Of a stretch of DNA of 64,000 nt, positions 46,738 through 56,723 are shown in pieces (position 1 is the first letter of the stretch; each line of letters opens with the position of its first letter). A program made the position numbers and the translations under genes. Source of the stretch: Acinetobacter rathckeae (GTDB lineage Bacteria; Pseudomonadota; Gammaproteobacteria; Pseudomonadales; Moraxellaceae). The stretch is from NCBI RefSeq assembly GCF_015627125.1, contig NZ_VTDO01000001.1, positions 496,001 to 560,000 of the forward strand, in the 5' to 3' direction. The notes beneath the pieces are model-generated. The model made no database searches. It had not been told where the DNA came from and worked only from the letters and a program-made list of their open reading frames with translations.

Positions 46738-47394
46738 CTAAATGCTACTGAGTGCGAGTTTTATACCAAAACCAATAAATAGACAACCTACTGTTAAAAT
46801 GGAAATACTGGTTAAACGCAAGTTCTTGGCAAAGTACCCTGAAAGTTTGACCCCAGAAAATATTAAGAGGGTTAAGTAGGTGATACTAATGGCTTCTAAA
46901 ATAAGAGATAGGACCAAAAAGCTCAGTAGCGGTGAGTCATTTTTAGGGTCTACAAATTGAATGAAGAAAGACAAAAAGAATAAAATCGCTTTTGGATTAA
47001 GTAGACTAATGGTGAGTGCTGTTTTATAGGGTGTTTCTTTTTTATCGCTGACATCAAAGGCAATCGTTTCACGTGCAACAGGACGGTTTCGGTTTTTCCA
47101 AGTGGTTAAGCCATGCTTAATCAGTTTAATGCCAAGGTAAGATAAATAAATAGCTCCACCACTTTTTAATATTAAAAATAAAATAGGAAAGCTATGCAAT
47201 AACGATGCTGCACCAAAAATAGTGGCTAAAATTAAAATGAAATCGCCAGAGATTACTCCTAAAGCAGCTTTATAGCCTGCTTTAATGCCATATTTTGAAG
47301 CAATAGACAAAATATAAAAAGAGTTTGGGCCAGGCAAAATAATAATCATGACTGTACCAATAATAAATGTAGATAGGTTAATGATACCTAGCAC
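46738..47394 (-). CDS. LysE/RhtB-family exporter
   Basis: 218 residues with six hydrophobic helices and the family opening FIIGTVMIIILPGPNSFYILSIASKYG, then GDFILILATIFGAASL and LLNPKAILFFLSFFIQF. LysE/RhtB proteins export amino acids or homoserine lactones; it is nearest in pattern to the LeuE/YeaS type. It lies downstream of tal but is separated from it by a terminator. Confidence 0.88.
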   Translation of the reverse strand: MLGIINLSTFIIGTVMIIILPGPNSFYILSIASKYGIKAGYKAALGVISGDFILILATIFGAASLLHSFPILFLILKSGGAIYLSYLGIKLIKHGLTTWKNRNRPVARETIAFDVSDKKETPYKTALTISLLNPKAILFFLSFFIQFVDPKNDSPLLSFLVLSLILEAISITYLTLLIFSGVKLSGYFAKNLRLTSISILTVGCLFIGFGIKLALSSI

Positions 47395-47420
47395 GGGCGA
47401 CCTCTTTTTTTATTGAAATG

Positions 47421-47446
47421 AAAAACCGATACTGTAAAAGTATCGG
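47421..47446 (-). terminator. intrinsic terminator after tal
   Basis: On the minus strand CCGATACT-TTTAC-AGTATCGG is followed by TTTTTC; just after the tal stop codon. Confidence 0.87.
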
Positions 47447-47472
47447 CTTATGTATTGCTTATATTAAATGAT

Positions 47473-48471
47473 TTATTTTTTAATTTCAGCACTTACACCT
47501 AATGATTGATGAAGTAGTTCACTGAGTTGTTCTCTTGCTTTAATAAAGCCATCAATACCAGATTGTAGTAATTGAAATGCCATAAGATCATGTTCTAGTT
47601 CATGTCTAAAGGTTTCCTCACTGATGGCTGTTGTTGCTTGTGGTGCAGTTGCCATAGGTGTAGTGAGTTGTTTTGCTACAACAGTCGTTTCTTTTTCAAG
47701 ATCTGCTAAAATGCCTGGTGAAATGGTTAGAAGATCACACCCAGCAAGACCAAGTACTTGCGCTGTACTACGGAAGCTTGCCCCCATCACTTCGGTCGGA
47801 ATACCATGTGTTTTATAGTATGTGAAGATTTCTTTCACAGATAGCACACCAGGGTCTTTTTCAATTGGATATGCAGATACATTCTCAGCTTTTTTATACC
47901 AATCTAAAATACGGCCAACAAATGGTGAAATTAATTTTACATTGGCATCGGCACATGCTTTAGCTTGGTGTAAACCAAACAATAGTGTCAAATTACAGTC
48001 AATACCTTCACTTTGTAAAATTTTAGCGGCTTGAATACCTTCCCAAGTTGAAGCAATTTTAATTAAAATACGATCAGATGATACGCCATAGCTTGCATAC
48101 AGTGAAAGTAATTCTTTGGCTTTTGCCACAGTTGCTTGTGTGTCATAAGACAAGCTTGCATCTACTTCAGTAGATACACGGCCTTTAATGAGTTTTAAGA
48201 TTTCTACGCCAAGTTTCACGGTCAAAATATCAATTGTACGCTCAATGAGTGCATCAGATGCATAACCTTCAGTTTTGGCTTGTGCATATGCATCTTCAAT
48301 CAGTTGAAGATTTTGAGGTTGATTTGCCGCAGCAGTAATTAATGATGGATTCGTTGTTGCATCAAGTGGTCTAAATTGCTCAATTGCAAGTAAGTCACCA
48401 CTGTCTACGACAACAGTTGTCATTTGATTGAGTTGAGACAAAGCAGATTCAGTCATACTGTATTTCATCAT
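47473..48471 (-). CDS. tal: transaldolase
   Basis: About 332 residues of the TalB type: TTVVVDSGDL, RPLDATTNPSLI and the Schiff-base lysine in ILIKIASTWEG, followed by NLTLLFGLHQA. It transfers dihydroxyacetone units in the pentose-phosphate pathway. Starts at 48471, 48468 or 48456 are possible; none has a strong ribosome site, and the last would give 327 residues, closer to E. coli TalB (317). Single gene. Confidence 0.93.
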   Translation of the reverse strand: MMKYSMTESALSQLNQMTTVVVDSGDLLAIEQFRPLDATTNPSLITAAANQPQNLQLIEDAYAQAKTEGYASDALIERTIDILTVKLGVEILKLIKGRVSTEVDASLSYDTQATVAKAKELLSLYASYGVSSDRILIKIASTWEGIQAAKILQSEGIDCNLTLLFGLHQAKACADANVKLISPFVGRILDWYKKAENVSAYPIEKDPGVLSVKEIFTYYKTHGIPTEVMGASFRSTAQVLGLAGCDLLTISPGILADLEKETTVVAKQLTTPMATAPQATTAISEETFRHELEHDLMAFQLLQSGIDGFIKAREQLSELLHQSLGVSAEIKK

Positions 48472-48526
48472 AGAGTCATATGTTGGGGCTATTTATACCA
48501 TATTTGAGCAATTTTTTGATGACAAT

Positions 48527-49423
48527 TCAGTGGCTATTTTGGTCAGCTCTTTGTTTCTTCACATAATTTATGAGGAATTGGCTTGCTACACCATGAGCAT
48601 GTTCTTTATGCCAAACTAAATCTACAAAGTAATTTAGTTTTTCAGTAAAATTAATCACATTTAAGGTTTGAATTTTATCTTTGCGTTGGTCTATGTGTTG
48701 CAGTGATCGCAGTGGTAGAAAACCCCAGCCTAAACCCTCTTGAATCATAGAAACTGCCAAGTGATGTTGATTGGTACGCCAATATGTTTTAGAAAATAAT
48801 AATTCAGGCTGAATCTTAAGTTGGCGACTCGTCACTACAATCTGTCTATATTGATCTAGGTCTTCTAAAGAAACTGATTTAAGCGAGGAGAGAGGATGAT
48901 TTCGACTGACCACAGGAACAATACTTTCATGAAAAAGCTCTACAAAATTCTCTCTATAATCTAAAACTTCACGTTCAAATAAGAGTGAAAATTGTACCTG
49001 ACCTTGCAGAAGCATTTGCATGGCTTCTTCTTGCGGTGCTGTAAATACATTAATTTCTAGGCTAGGAAAGGTCTGCTCTAATAATAAAATGTATTCAATC
49101 CACGGGGTGTAAATCAGCTCTGAAGCAATCACAATATTAAAATGACTTTCTAAACCCTCACTTAGTGCATGTGCATGTTGCTTCCACTGATTCATTTCGC
49201 TGAGTAAATAGAGTGTTTTTTGATACAAGCTATGTGCTGCAGGCGTAGCAATCGGTTCACGGCCTTGTCGGGTAAATAATTGCATATTTAAGTCAATTTC
49301 TAAATTTGCAATAGACATGCTGACAGCCGATGGAACTTTGCCAAGTTGTCTTGCCGCTGCTGAAAAAGAACCAGATTGCATGACGGCTTTAAAAATAAGA
49401 AGTTGTTCTTGGTTAATATTCAT
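48527..49423 (-). CDS. aceR: AceR-like LysR regulator of aceI
   Basis: 298 residues: winged helix NQEQLLIFKAVMQSGSFSAAARQLGKVPSAVSMSI, then an effector-binding domain. It is divergent from aceI, 90 bases away. In A. baumannii the gene in this position encodes AceR, which activates aceI in response to chlorhexidine; the name here is transferred from gene order and family, not from residue-level comparison. Confidence 0.8.
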   Translation of the reverse strand: MNINQEQLLIFKAVMQSGSFSAAARQLGKVPSAVSMSIANLEIDLNMQLFTRQGREPIATPAAHSLYQKTLYLLSEMNQWKQHAHALSEGLESHFNIVIASELIYTPWIEYILLLEQTFPSLEINVFTAPQEEAMQMLLQGQVQFSLLFEREVLDYRENFVELFHESIVPVVSRNHPLSSLKSVSLEDLDQYRQIVVTSRQLKIQPELLFSKTYWRTNQHHLAVSMIQEGLGWGFLPLRSLQHIDQRKDKIQTLNVINFTEKLNYFVDLVWHKEHAHGVASQFLINYVKKQRADQNSH

Positions 49424-49513
49424 CTATCAATAATTCTGAAAGGTTCTAACTAGATATATCATTATTATAGAAATAAAATAAGTCATATTATAAATTTTAA
49501 TAGGTTTTTTAGA

Positions 49514-49936
49514 ATGTTTATTTCAAAACGTAGATTAATTCATGCACTCAGTTATGAAATTATTTTACTCATCATTATCGCTGTTGCACTGAGTATCTTT
49601 TTAAACATGCCCCTTGAGGTCACAGGTACGTTAGGTATAGTGATGGCACTGACTTCTGTGGTTTGGAATATGCTATTTAACTATATGTTTGAAAAGGCTG
49701 AACATAAATACAAGTTAAAAAGAACAGTTTTTATACGTATTTTACATGCGATTGGCTTTGAGGGTGGGCTAGTTTTAGCCACAACACCAATGATTGCTTA
49801 TGCATTACAAGTCACACTGTTTGAGGCATTGGCACTAGATATCACACTCACATTGTGTATTTTAGTTTATACATTTGTGTTTCAATGGTGCTATGACTTT
49901 ATTGAGCAAAAAATGATTTTAAAACAACAAGCATAA
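49514..49936 (+). CDS. aceI: AceI, PACE-family chlorhexidine/polyamine efflux protein
   Basis: 140 residues with four membrane helices in two PACE repeats. It opens MFISKRRLIHALSYEI, placing the conserved Glu15 in helix 1, and has MPLEVTGTLGIVMALTS, RILHAIGFEGGLVLATTPMIAYALQ and CILVYTFVFQWCYD. These segments match the known Acinetobacter AceI closely. It exports chlorhexidine and short diamines such as cadaverine and putrescine through the inner membrane. Controlled probably by the divergent LysR gene; its terminator has a duplicated arm. Confidence 0.94.
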   Translation: MFISKRRLIHALSYEIILLIIIAVALSIFLNMPLEVTGTLGIVMALTSVVWNMLFNYMFEKAEHKYKLKRTVFIRILHAIGFEGGLVLATTPMIAYALQVTLFEALALDITLTLCILVYTFVFQWCYDFIEQKMILKQQA

Positions 49937-49983
49937 AAAAGACCGTTCAAATGAACGGTCTTTCAAATGAACGGTCTTTTTTT
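49935..49983 (+). terminator. aceI terminator with a duplicated right arm
   Basis: GACCGTTC (49941-49948) pairs with GAACGGTC (49953-49960). A 16-base tandem repeat, TCAAATGAACGGTCTT at 49947-49962 and again from 49963, gives a second GAACGGTC arm before the T tract. Confidence 0.85.
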
Positions 49984-50006
49984 AATCTAGTTTGTAAGTT
50001 ACAAAA

Positions 50007-50570
50007 TTAGATTTTACCTACAAGGTCAATTGATGGTGCAAGCGTTGCATCACCTTCTTTCCATTTAGCAGGGCATACTTCACCTGGGTGAGCGTGTACA
50101 TATTGAGCTGCTTTTACTTTACGTAGCAATTCTTGTGCATCACGGCCAATACCACCAGCGTTCACTTCAACGATTTGGATGATACCTTCAGGGTCAACAA
50201 CGAAAGTACCACGATCAGCAAGGCCTTCGCTTTCAATTAACACTTCGAAGTTTTTAGAAAGCGTCCAAGTTGGATCGCCGACTAAAGGATACTCAATTTT
50301 TTTGATTTCTTCTGAAGTGTCATGCCATGCTTTGTGCGTGAAATGAGTATCTGTAGATACGCCATAGATTTCTACGCCAAGCTTTTGGAATTCAGCATAG
50401 TTATCAGCTAAGTCACCAAGCTCAGTTGGGCATACGAATGTAAAGTCTGCTGGATAGAAGAAAAATACAGACCACTTACCTTTAAGATCCGCTTCTGAAA
50501 CTTCGACGAACTGACCATTTTTATACGCAGTTGCGTTAAATGGTTTAACTTCAGTATTAATCAAGCTCAT
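50007..50570 (-). CDS. ahpC: AhpC, alkyl hydroperoxide reductase peroxiredoxin
   Basis: 187 residues of the AhpC/Prx1 class: peroxidatic Cys in [11 protein letters not shown] near residue 47 and resolving Cys in GEVCPAKW near residue 165. It reduces hydrogen peroxide and organic peroxides. No ahpF neighbour; the flavoprotein reductase must be elsewhere. The promoter lies in the 299-base gap shared with hrpA. Confidence 0.95.
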   Translation of the reverse strand: MSLINTEVKPFNATAYKNGQFVEVSEADLKGKWSVFFFYPADFTFVCPTELGDLADNYAEFQKLGVEIYGVSTDTHFTHKAWHDTSEEIKKIEYPLVGDPTWTLSKNFEVLIESEGLADRGTFVVDPEGIIQIVEVNAGGIGRDAQELLRKVKAAQYVHAHPGEVCPAKWKEGDATLAPSIDLVGKI

Positions 50571-50869
50571 AATATGCTCCGATTGATTATGGTTGGGTTT
50601 TAATAATTGGTTAAATGGTAAAAAAAATATCTTGTACGAGGAAATGGTATTTTTAAATAAAGACTATCGGAAAAATAAATCATTTCATATATAAAACCGA
50701 TGCCAATAAAATACTGCGTGAATACCGTGACATCCTGATGAATGACATGGGGTGTTTTTTGTGTTTTTCAAGCCTTGGGGCGAAAAAAACTTTAAATATA
50801 GTGTCTTTATCTCACCACTAGAGTGGCGTAAAATAGCACTCTTGTGAAATTTATGTAGAGAAAAGTTCA
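50571..50869. promoter_or_regulatory. divergent promoter region of ahpC and hrpA
   Basis: 299 bases with an imperfect ATCGG/CCGAT palindrome at about 50667-50701 on the ahpC side and TAAAAT at 50829-50834 as a likely -10 for hrpA, next to the palindrome CCACTAGAGTGG. I could not place a full OxyR site. Confidence 0.4.
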
Positions 50870-53800
50870 GTGCAGCACGATTTATTAGATGTAGATCATT
50901 TAGTTATGGCGCGTGACCGACATCATTTAAATCTGATGGCTAAACAAAAAGGTAAACAGTCCGAACAGTATATTCACGCATTTGAACGCTCAAACCATAA
51001 AGTAAAATCTCGTGTTGAAACCCTGCCACGTATTCGTTTAAATCAAGACCTTCCTGTTACACGTTATGCAGATCAATTGATCGATGCCATTCAAAAAAAC
51101 CAAGTGATTATTGTGGCGGGTGAAACGGGGTCTGGTAAAACCACGCAGTTACCACAAATTGCCATGCTCGCAGGGCGTGGGCTTACAGGTATGATTGGTC
51201 ATACTCAGCCTAGACGTTTGGCAGCACGAAGCGTGTCACAGCGTATTTCAGAAGAAGTGGGTGAAAAGCTGGGTCAATCAATTGGCTTTAAAGTCCGTTT
51301 TAATGAGCAAGGCTCAAATGATGCTTTAGTGCGTGTCATGACAGATGGTATTCTGTTGGCAGAGTTGGTGCATGACCGTTACTTGCTCAAATATGACACC
51401 ATTATTATTGATGAAGCCCATGAGCGTTCACTCAATATTGACTTTATTATGGGGTATTTAAAACAGCTTCTTAAAAAACGCCCTGATTTAAAAGTCATCA
51501 TTACTTCAGCGACTTTAGATGTAAACCGCTTTAGTCAATATTTTAATAATGCACCAGTGTTTGAGGTTGAAGGACGTAGTTACCCTGTAGAGCTTCGCTA
51601 TCGTCCAATTTCAGAAATGAGCATTGCGAGCAGTGATGACGATGAATTTGATGATTTTGAAGAGCTATTGCCTCGCGCTGTTGTAAATGCCGTAGAAGAA
51701 TGTTTTTTAGATGCTGACCAATCAGGACACCCTGAACATGCAGATATTCTCATTTTTGCCAGTACAGAGCAAGAAATTAGAGAATTACAAGACACCTTGC
51801 AAAAGCATGGCCCACGCCATACCGAGGTTTTGCCACTATATGCACGGCTGGCTTTATCTGAACAACAAAAAATATTTAATCCAAGTGGGCGAGGTCGCCG
51901 TATTATTATTGCCACCAACGTGGCAGAAACAGCCTTAACTGTGCCTAATATTCGCTATGTGATTGATAGCGGTTTTGCACGTATTTCTCGCTATAGCTAT
52001 CGCTCACGGGTACAACGGTTACCCATTGAAGCGATTTCGCAAGCAGCAGCTAATCAGCGTAAAGGGCGCTGTGGCCGTATTGCTCCAGGTGTATGTATTC
52101 GCTTATATAGTGAAGAAGACTTTTTAAGTCGTCCTGAGTTTACCGAACCTGAAATTAAACGTACAAATCTTGCATCTGTGATTTTACAGATGCAAAGTTT
52201 AGGTTTGGGTGAGCTAGAGCAGTTTGATTTTATCGAGCCACCTGATCATCGTTTGGTGAATGATGGGCGTAAGCTACTGATAGAGCTTGGCGCTTTGAAT
52301 GAGAAAAAGACAACGCTCACCAAAGTTGGTCAAATGATGGCGAAAATGCCAATTGACCCAAGACTTGCTCGTATGATTGTGGGTGGCGCACATTTTGGTG
52401 TACTACAAGAAACGCTAATTATTGTGAGTGCATTGGCTGTACAAGACCCTAGAGAGCGCCCTGCGGACAAACAAACCCAAGCAGATCAAAAACATGCCTT
52501 GTTTAAACAAGCAGATTCAGATTTTCTGTTTTATTTGAAACTGTGGGAAGTGCTTGACGCCAATAAATCAGAGATGAGTGAAAATAAACGTCGGCAATTT
52601 GCTCGCCAACACTTTTTGAGTTGGTTGCGTCTGCGTGAATGGAAGCAGACCTATGTGCAACTGCTTTCGTTGGCTGAAAGTTTAAAGCTTTCGATGAACG
52701 AAAAGCCAGCCAGTTATGAAAACTTGCATCGTGCTTTGTTGACGGGACTATTGTCTTTTGTTGCCAATAAAACCGATGAAAAAAATGTTTATATGGCCGT
52801 GAGACAACAAAAAGCGCGGATTTTCCCTGCCAGTACGTTGCATAAAGCAGGTGCATCATGGGTAATGGCCTTTGAAATGGTAGAAACTTCGCAGGTTTAC
52901 TTGCGTGGTTTGGCAAAGATTGAGCCAGAATGGATTTTATTGGCGGCACGAGACCTATTAAAATACCATTACTTTGAGCCACATTGGTCGAAAAAAACAG
53001 GCATTGTACATTCTTATGTACAGATGACACTGTTTGGTTTAATTATTGAACCGAAACGACTGACCAACTTTGAAAAAGTAGATCAACCTGCAGCACATGA
53101 AATCTTTTTACGAGATGGATTGACCACAGGGCAGTTGGGTATTACGCCACCATTTTTAAAGCATAATTTACTCAAGCTAGAAGAAGTTGAGCGTGTAGAA
53201 GATAAGCTACGACGCCGTGACTTGGTTGTAGATGAAGAAACTATTTTTCAGTTTTATGCCAGTAAAGTTCCTACAGACATCGCCAGTCGAAAAAGCTTTG
53301 AAGATTGGCGAGCCACGGTAGAGAGTAAAGATGCACGCTATTTATACATAGATGAAGATGCATTATGGCAAGATGATCGACCGACCACACAGCAGTTCCC
53401 AGACTATTTACATAATGGTAGTTTGCGGTTATCAACCAGTTACCATTTTGACCCCAGTCATGATGAGGATGGTGCAACCGTTAAAATACCGTTACAAGCA
53501 TTATCACAAGTCAATGAAGATCTATGGTCTTGGGGAATTCCTGGTTGGCGTTTAGCTTTAGTAGAGGCTTTACTCAAAACTTTACCTAAAGACAAACGCC
53601 GTCATATTGTACCCATTCCAGATACGGCACAGCGTTTAGTCCGTGCAATTGATGCAATGCACCTACAGCAACATATTTTTAAATATTTAGCTTTTGCATT
53701 GCGTGGTGAGCAAATCACGATACAGGATTTTTCATTTGAGCGTGTACCGAGCTACCTTTTACCTTTGATTAAGGTCATTGATGAAAAAGGCCGTGTGATT

Positions 53801-54724
53801 GAAAAAGGGCGAGATTTAGATGAACTAAAAGCTCGTTGTCGTGTTGAAACACAAAAACCTATTGTACAGGCCAGTGGTGTGTTGGCAGACTTTCCAGATC
53901 AGTTTACTTTTGAATCTGCAAAAAAAGTGACAGGTGTTGTGGTGAAACAATACCAAGCACTTGTACCACAAAAACCATTTGCTGAATTAAAATCAAAAGA
54001 TGATGCAAAAGTGACTGTACAGGCGTTGCATGATGAGTCAGAGGCTTTACGTCTGCATAAAGAAGGGGTGATTTGTTTGCTGTATGCACAGCTTGGTGAC
54101 ATGGTGAGGCAACTTAAAAAGCAAATTAGTCGACCACTTGCACTGGCTTATTCACCGTTAGGTGACAAAACTCAGTTAGAAAATATGTTGGTTTATGCCA
54201 CTTTAGATGATGTCATGTGTAAAAATGAACTGCCCAAAAATCTTGAGGCATTTCAGGCATTACAGAAACAGGTGAAACAACAGTTTTTAAGCAGTGGGCA
54301 AGTGGTATTACAGCAATTTCATCAGATTTACACAGATTGGCAAAGTGCGAGAACACAACTTGCAGGTCTAGATGAACGTATTTTTGGTGGCAGTATAGAT
54401 GATATCGAAGATCAACTATCTTTAATGCAGTTAGATCAATTTGCTTACACACAACCTATAACATTGTGGCAAGAGTTCCCTCGTTATTTAAAAGCATTGC
54501 TTATGCGTTTAGAGCGTTTACCAAATAACTTGAGTAAAGATAATACTGCGATTGATGAAATTGACCCATGGATGGAAAAGTTGTTTGATAAAAAGCAGAC
54601 CCATAGTCATGAGTTTTACAAGATGGTCGAAGAGTTTAGGATTTCGTTATTTTCGCAGCCCATGAAAACTAAAATTGCAGTTTCACCTAAACGCTTACAG
54701 CAGGCATGGAATAAACAGCAATAA
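50870..54724 (+). CDS. hrpA: HrpA, DEAH-box ATP-dependent RNA helicase
   Basis: 1284 residues, near the E. coli length (1300), starting at GTG. Walker A is GETGSGKT at 84-91, the DEAH motif is at 181-184, then SATLD, the RGRRIIIATNVAETALT and QRKGRCGRI motifs, HA2 and OB domains, and the long HrpA C-terminal region. In E. coli it helps rescue stalled or collided ribosomes and processes some mRNAs. Single gene with its own terminator. Confidence 0.95.
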   Translation: MQHDLLDVDHLVMARDRHHLNLMAKQKGKQSEQYIHAFERSNHKVKSRVETLPRIRLNQDLPVTRYADQLIDAIQKNQVIIVAGETGSGKTTQLPQIAMLAGRGLTGMIGHTQPRRLAARSVSQRISEEVGEKLGQSIGFKVRFNEQGSNDALVRVMTDGILLAELVHDRYLLKYDTIIIDEAHERSLNIDFIMGYLKQLLKKRPDLKVIITSATLDVNRFSQYFNNAPVFEVEGRSYPVELRYRPISEMSIASSDDDEFDDFEELLPRAVVNAVEECFLDADQSGHPEHADILIFASTEQEIRELQDTLQKHGPRHTEVLPLYARLALSEQQKIFNPSGRGRRIIIATNVAETALTVPNIRYVIDSGFARISRYSYRSRVQRLPIEAISQAAANQRKGRCGRIAPGVCIRLYSEEDFLSRPEFTEPEIKRTNLASVILQMQSLGLGELEQFDFIEPPDHRLVNDGRKLLIELGALNEKKTTLTKVGQMMAKMPIDPRLARMIVGGAHFGVLQETLIIVSALAVQDPRERPADKQTQADQKHALFKQADSDFLFYLKLWEVLDANKSEMSENKRRQFARQHFLSWLRLREWKQTYVQLLSLAESLKLSMNEKPASYENLHRALLTGLLSFVANKTDEKNVYMAVRQQKARIFPASTLHKAGASWVMAFEMVETSQVYLRGLAKIEPEWILLAARDLLKYHYFEPHWSKKTGIVHSYVQMTLFGLIIEPKRLTNFEKVDQPAAHEIFLRDGLTTGQLGITPPFLKHNLLKLEEVERVEDKLRRRDLVVDEETIFQFYASKVPTDIASRKSFEDWRATVESKDARYLYIDEDALWQDDRPTTQQFPDYLHNGSLRLSTSYHFDPSHDEDGATVKIPLQALSQVNEDLWSWGIPGWRLALVEALLKTLPKDKRRHIVPIPDTAQRLVRAIDAMHLQQHIFKYLAFALRGEQITIQDFSFERVPSYLLPLIKVIDEKGRVIEKGRDLDELKARCRVETQKPIVQASGVLADFPDQFTFESAKKVTGVVVKQYQALVPQKPFAELKSKDDAKVTVQALHDESEALRLHKEGVICLLYAQLGDMVRQLKKQISRPLALAYSPLGDKTQLENMLVYATLDDVMCKNELPKNLEAFQALQKQVKQQFLSSGQVVLQQFHQIYTDWQSARTQLAGLDERIFGGSIDDIEDQLSLMQLDQFAYTQPITLWQEFPRYLKALLMRLERLPNNLSKDNTAIDEIDPWMEKLFDKKQTHSHEFYKMVEEFRISLFSQPMKTKIAVSPKRLQQAWNKQQ

Positions 54725-54796
54725 TATTGCTGTCGTTATTTGGCTGGTTTTTAATTACAAGTGTGATAGTTTTAGTGGTGATTCACTTTTTAAAAT

Positions 54797-54831
54797 AAAA
54801 AAATAGGGAGCGTTAATCGCTCCCTATTTTT
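54797..54831. terminator. bidirectional terminator between hrpA and proP
   Basis: AAATAGGGAGCG and CGCTCCCTATTT form a perfect stem with A and T tracts on both sides, between convergent stop codons. Confidence 0.92.
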
Positions 54832-54844
54832 ATTGAATTAAAGA

Positions 54845-56323
54845 TTACTCAATTTCTGGGTGTTTGTCTGCCAAACTTTGACGTTTTTTCTGTAGTGCAA
54901 TAATTTGCTCATCAATTTTTTCAATACGTTCTTCGATTGTACCGTGAAACTCTTCAAGTAACTCTTGCGCTTCTTCTTTGTTGGTTGCCATTGGCGTACC
55001 ACCAAATAATGGCTTGTTGGCAGTTTCTTTAAGGTTCCATGCGGTGATAATACCAATCACACCAAATACCATGAGGTAGTATGCAGGAATCATTAAGTCT
55101 TTTGTATATTCAACCAAAGCAGCTGAAATGGTTGGAGTTAAACCAGCCACAATAATTGAAATATTGAAAGAAACAGCCAAAGCACTATAACGAATCGCGG
55201 TTGGGAACAACGCCGGTAATGTTGATGCCATAACCCCCAAGAGCATGTTCAAGCTGAGTGCTAAAATTGTAAGCCCAAGAACAATCAGTACAGTACTGCC
55301 TGAATCTAATAACTTCACTGCAGGGTAAGATAAGAAAAGTAATGAGAAGCTACCTGCAAAAATAAATGGACGGCGACCCCATTTATCACTTAACCAACCA
55401 ATGAGTGGTTGCACAAATAACATACCAATCATGACTGCAATAATAAGTACAGTACCGTGTGCTTCGTCATATTTTAAGTTATGGGTAAAGTAGCTTGGTA
55501 AGTAAGTCAGTAGCATGTAGTAAGCAACGTTAGTACATAGCACAATACCTACAGATAAGAACATACTACGCTTATATTTTGCAAAGACTTCTTTAAACGA
55601 AAGCTTAGTATTTTTTTGTTCAGATTCACTGTATTGCTTAAAGGCAGGTGTTTCTTCAAGAGAATGACGTAAGTAGAGACCAACAATACCCAAAGGTAGA
55701 GATAGAATAAATGGAATACGCCAGCCCCACTCTTGGAAACCTTCTTGACCAATTAAGTAGCTGAGAAATGAAACTAAACCAGCTCCGAGTAAGAAGCCTG
55801 CAATAGATCCAAAGTCTAACCAGCTTTCCATAAAGCCACGCTTACGGTCAGGTGAGTACTCTGCGACAAATACAATCGCACCTGTATATTCACCACCTAC
55901 AGAAACACCTTGTAAGATTTTAATGACAAGAAGCAAAATAGGTGCCCAAATACCAATGGTGTCGTAGGAGGGGAGTAGACCAATGGCACAGGTACTGACG
56001 GTCATTAGTATAATTGTAGTTGCGAGTACCTTTTGACGTCCGTATTTATCACCTAAACGACCAAATAAAATACCACCAAGAGGTCTAAATAAAAATGGTA
56101 CAGAGAATGTTGCAAGAGCAGCGACAAGTTGTACACTTGGGCTTGCATTTGGAAAAAATATTTTACCCAGTACATAGGCTACATAGCCATATACACCGAA
56201 GTCGAACCATTCAATGGCATTACCCAGTGCTGCTGCACGAATAGCTTGTTTTGATTTACTTTGATCGACAATGCTTACATCTGCAATATCGACAGGCTTG
56301 GCTTTTTTTCTAAATCCACGCAT
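54845..56323 (-). CDS. proP: ProP-like osmolyte/H+ symporter
   Basis: 492 residues, MFS metabolite-proton symporter with twelve helices. The signature RPLGGILFGRLGDKYGRQKVL and ISVGGEYTGA-like VSVGGEYTGAIVFVAEYSPDRKRG are those of ProP/KgtP-type carriers. The last 40 residues (IEERIEKIDEQIIALQKKRQSL) form a predicted coiled coil in the same place as in E. coli ProP, where it helps sense osmolality. It should take up proline and betaine. Convergent with hrpA. Confidence 0.9.
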   Translation of the reverse strand: MRGFRKKAKPVDIADVSIVDQSKSKQAIRAAALGNAIEWFDFGVYGYVAYVLGKIFFPNASPSVQLVAALATFSVPFLFRPLGGILFGRLGDKYGRQKVLATTIILMTVSTCAIGLLPSYDTIGIWAPILLLVIKILQGVSVGGEYTGAIVFVAEYSPDRKRGFMESWLDFGSIAGFLLGAGLVSFLSYLIGQEGFQEWGWRIPFILSLPLGIVGLYLRHSLEETPAFKQYSESEQKNTKLSFKEVFAKYKRSMFLSVGIVLCTNVAYYMLLTYLPSYFTHNLKYDEAHGTVLIIAVMIGMLFVQPLIGWLSDKWGRRPFIFAGSFSLLFLSYPAVKLLDSGSTVLIVLGLTILALSLNMLLGVMASTLPALFPTAIRYSALAVSFNISIIVAGLTPTISAALVEYTKDLMIPAYYLMVFGVIGIITAWNLKETANKPLFGGTPMATNKEEAQELLEEFHGTIEERIEKIDEQIIALQKKRQSLADKHPEIE

Positions 56324-56723
56324 GTAATATTCCTAATCTTGAGGGATTACTGTATATACATAAAACTAAGTTAAATTTTTATATAAAAAGCAATCATTTA
56401 AAGGAAGAAAATTTTCGACATGACAAGAGAAAATAGGTGCAAAAATATAACATTGAGCATGTATTTTTTCTTGTAACGTTTAAACATGAAAAAATTCAAT
56501 GACTTAAATATTATAAGCGATTTCAGAAGATGTACCGTGGTTACTTTATATGCTTAATGTTTCTTAAATGTTTTTTTATGTATCTAGATTTGTGGCTTAG
56601 TGTTATCTTTTGTAAAATTATAATTAAGATTAATATCGCTCTAAACTATAAATTAATTCGAAGTTTAAAAAAAGCCCTATTAATTTAAATTAATAAGGCT
56701 TTGATGTGTATTTTTAGTACATT
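56324..56723. promoter_or_regulatory. proP promoter region and argF terminator
   Basis: 400 bases between two minus-strand genes. The part next to proP is very AT-rich and must hold its promoter; the part next to argF holds a terminator at 56669-56702. Nothing else was recognised. Confidence 0.5.
56669..56702 (-). terminator. intrinsic terminator after argF
   Basis: On the minus strand AAGCC, a long AT palindrome TATTAATTTAAATTAATA and GGCTT fold into a stem followed by a T tract. Confidence 0.85.

Noticed and set aside
49984..50013. Imperfect hairpin at the ahpC stop as its terminator
   Set aside because: On the ahpC strand it is followed by an A run rather than T; termination may use the neighbouring aceI hairpin instead.
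52503..53030. 175-codon open frame on the minus strand inside hrpA
   Set aside because: Antisense to conserved HrpA sequence; no independent support.
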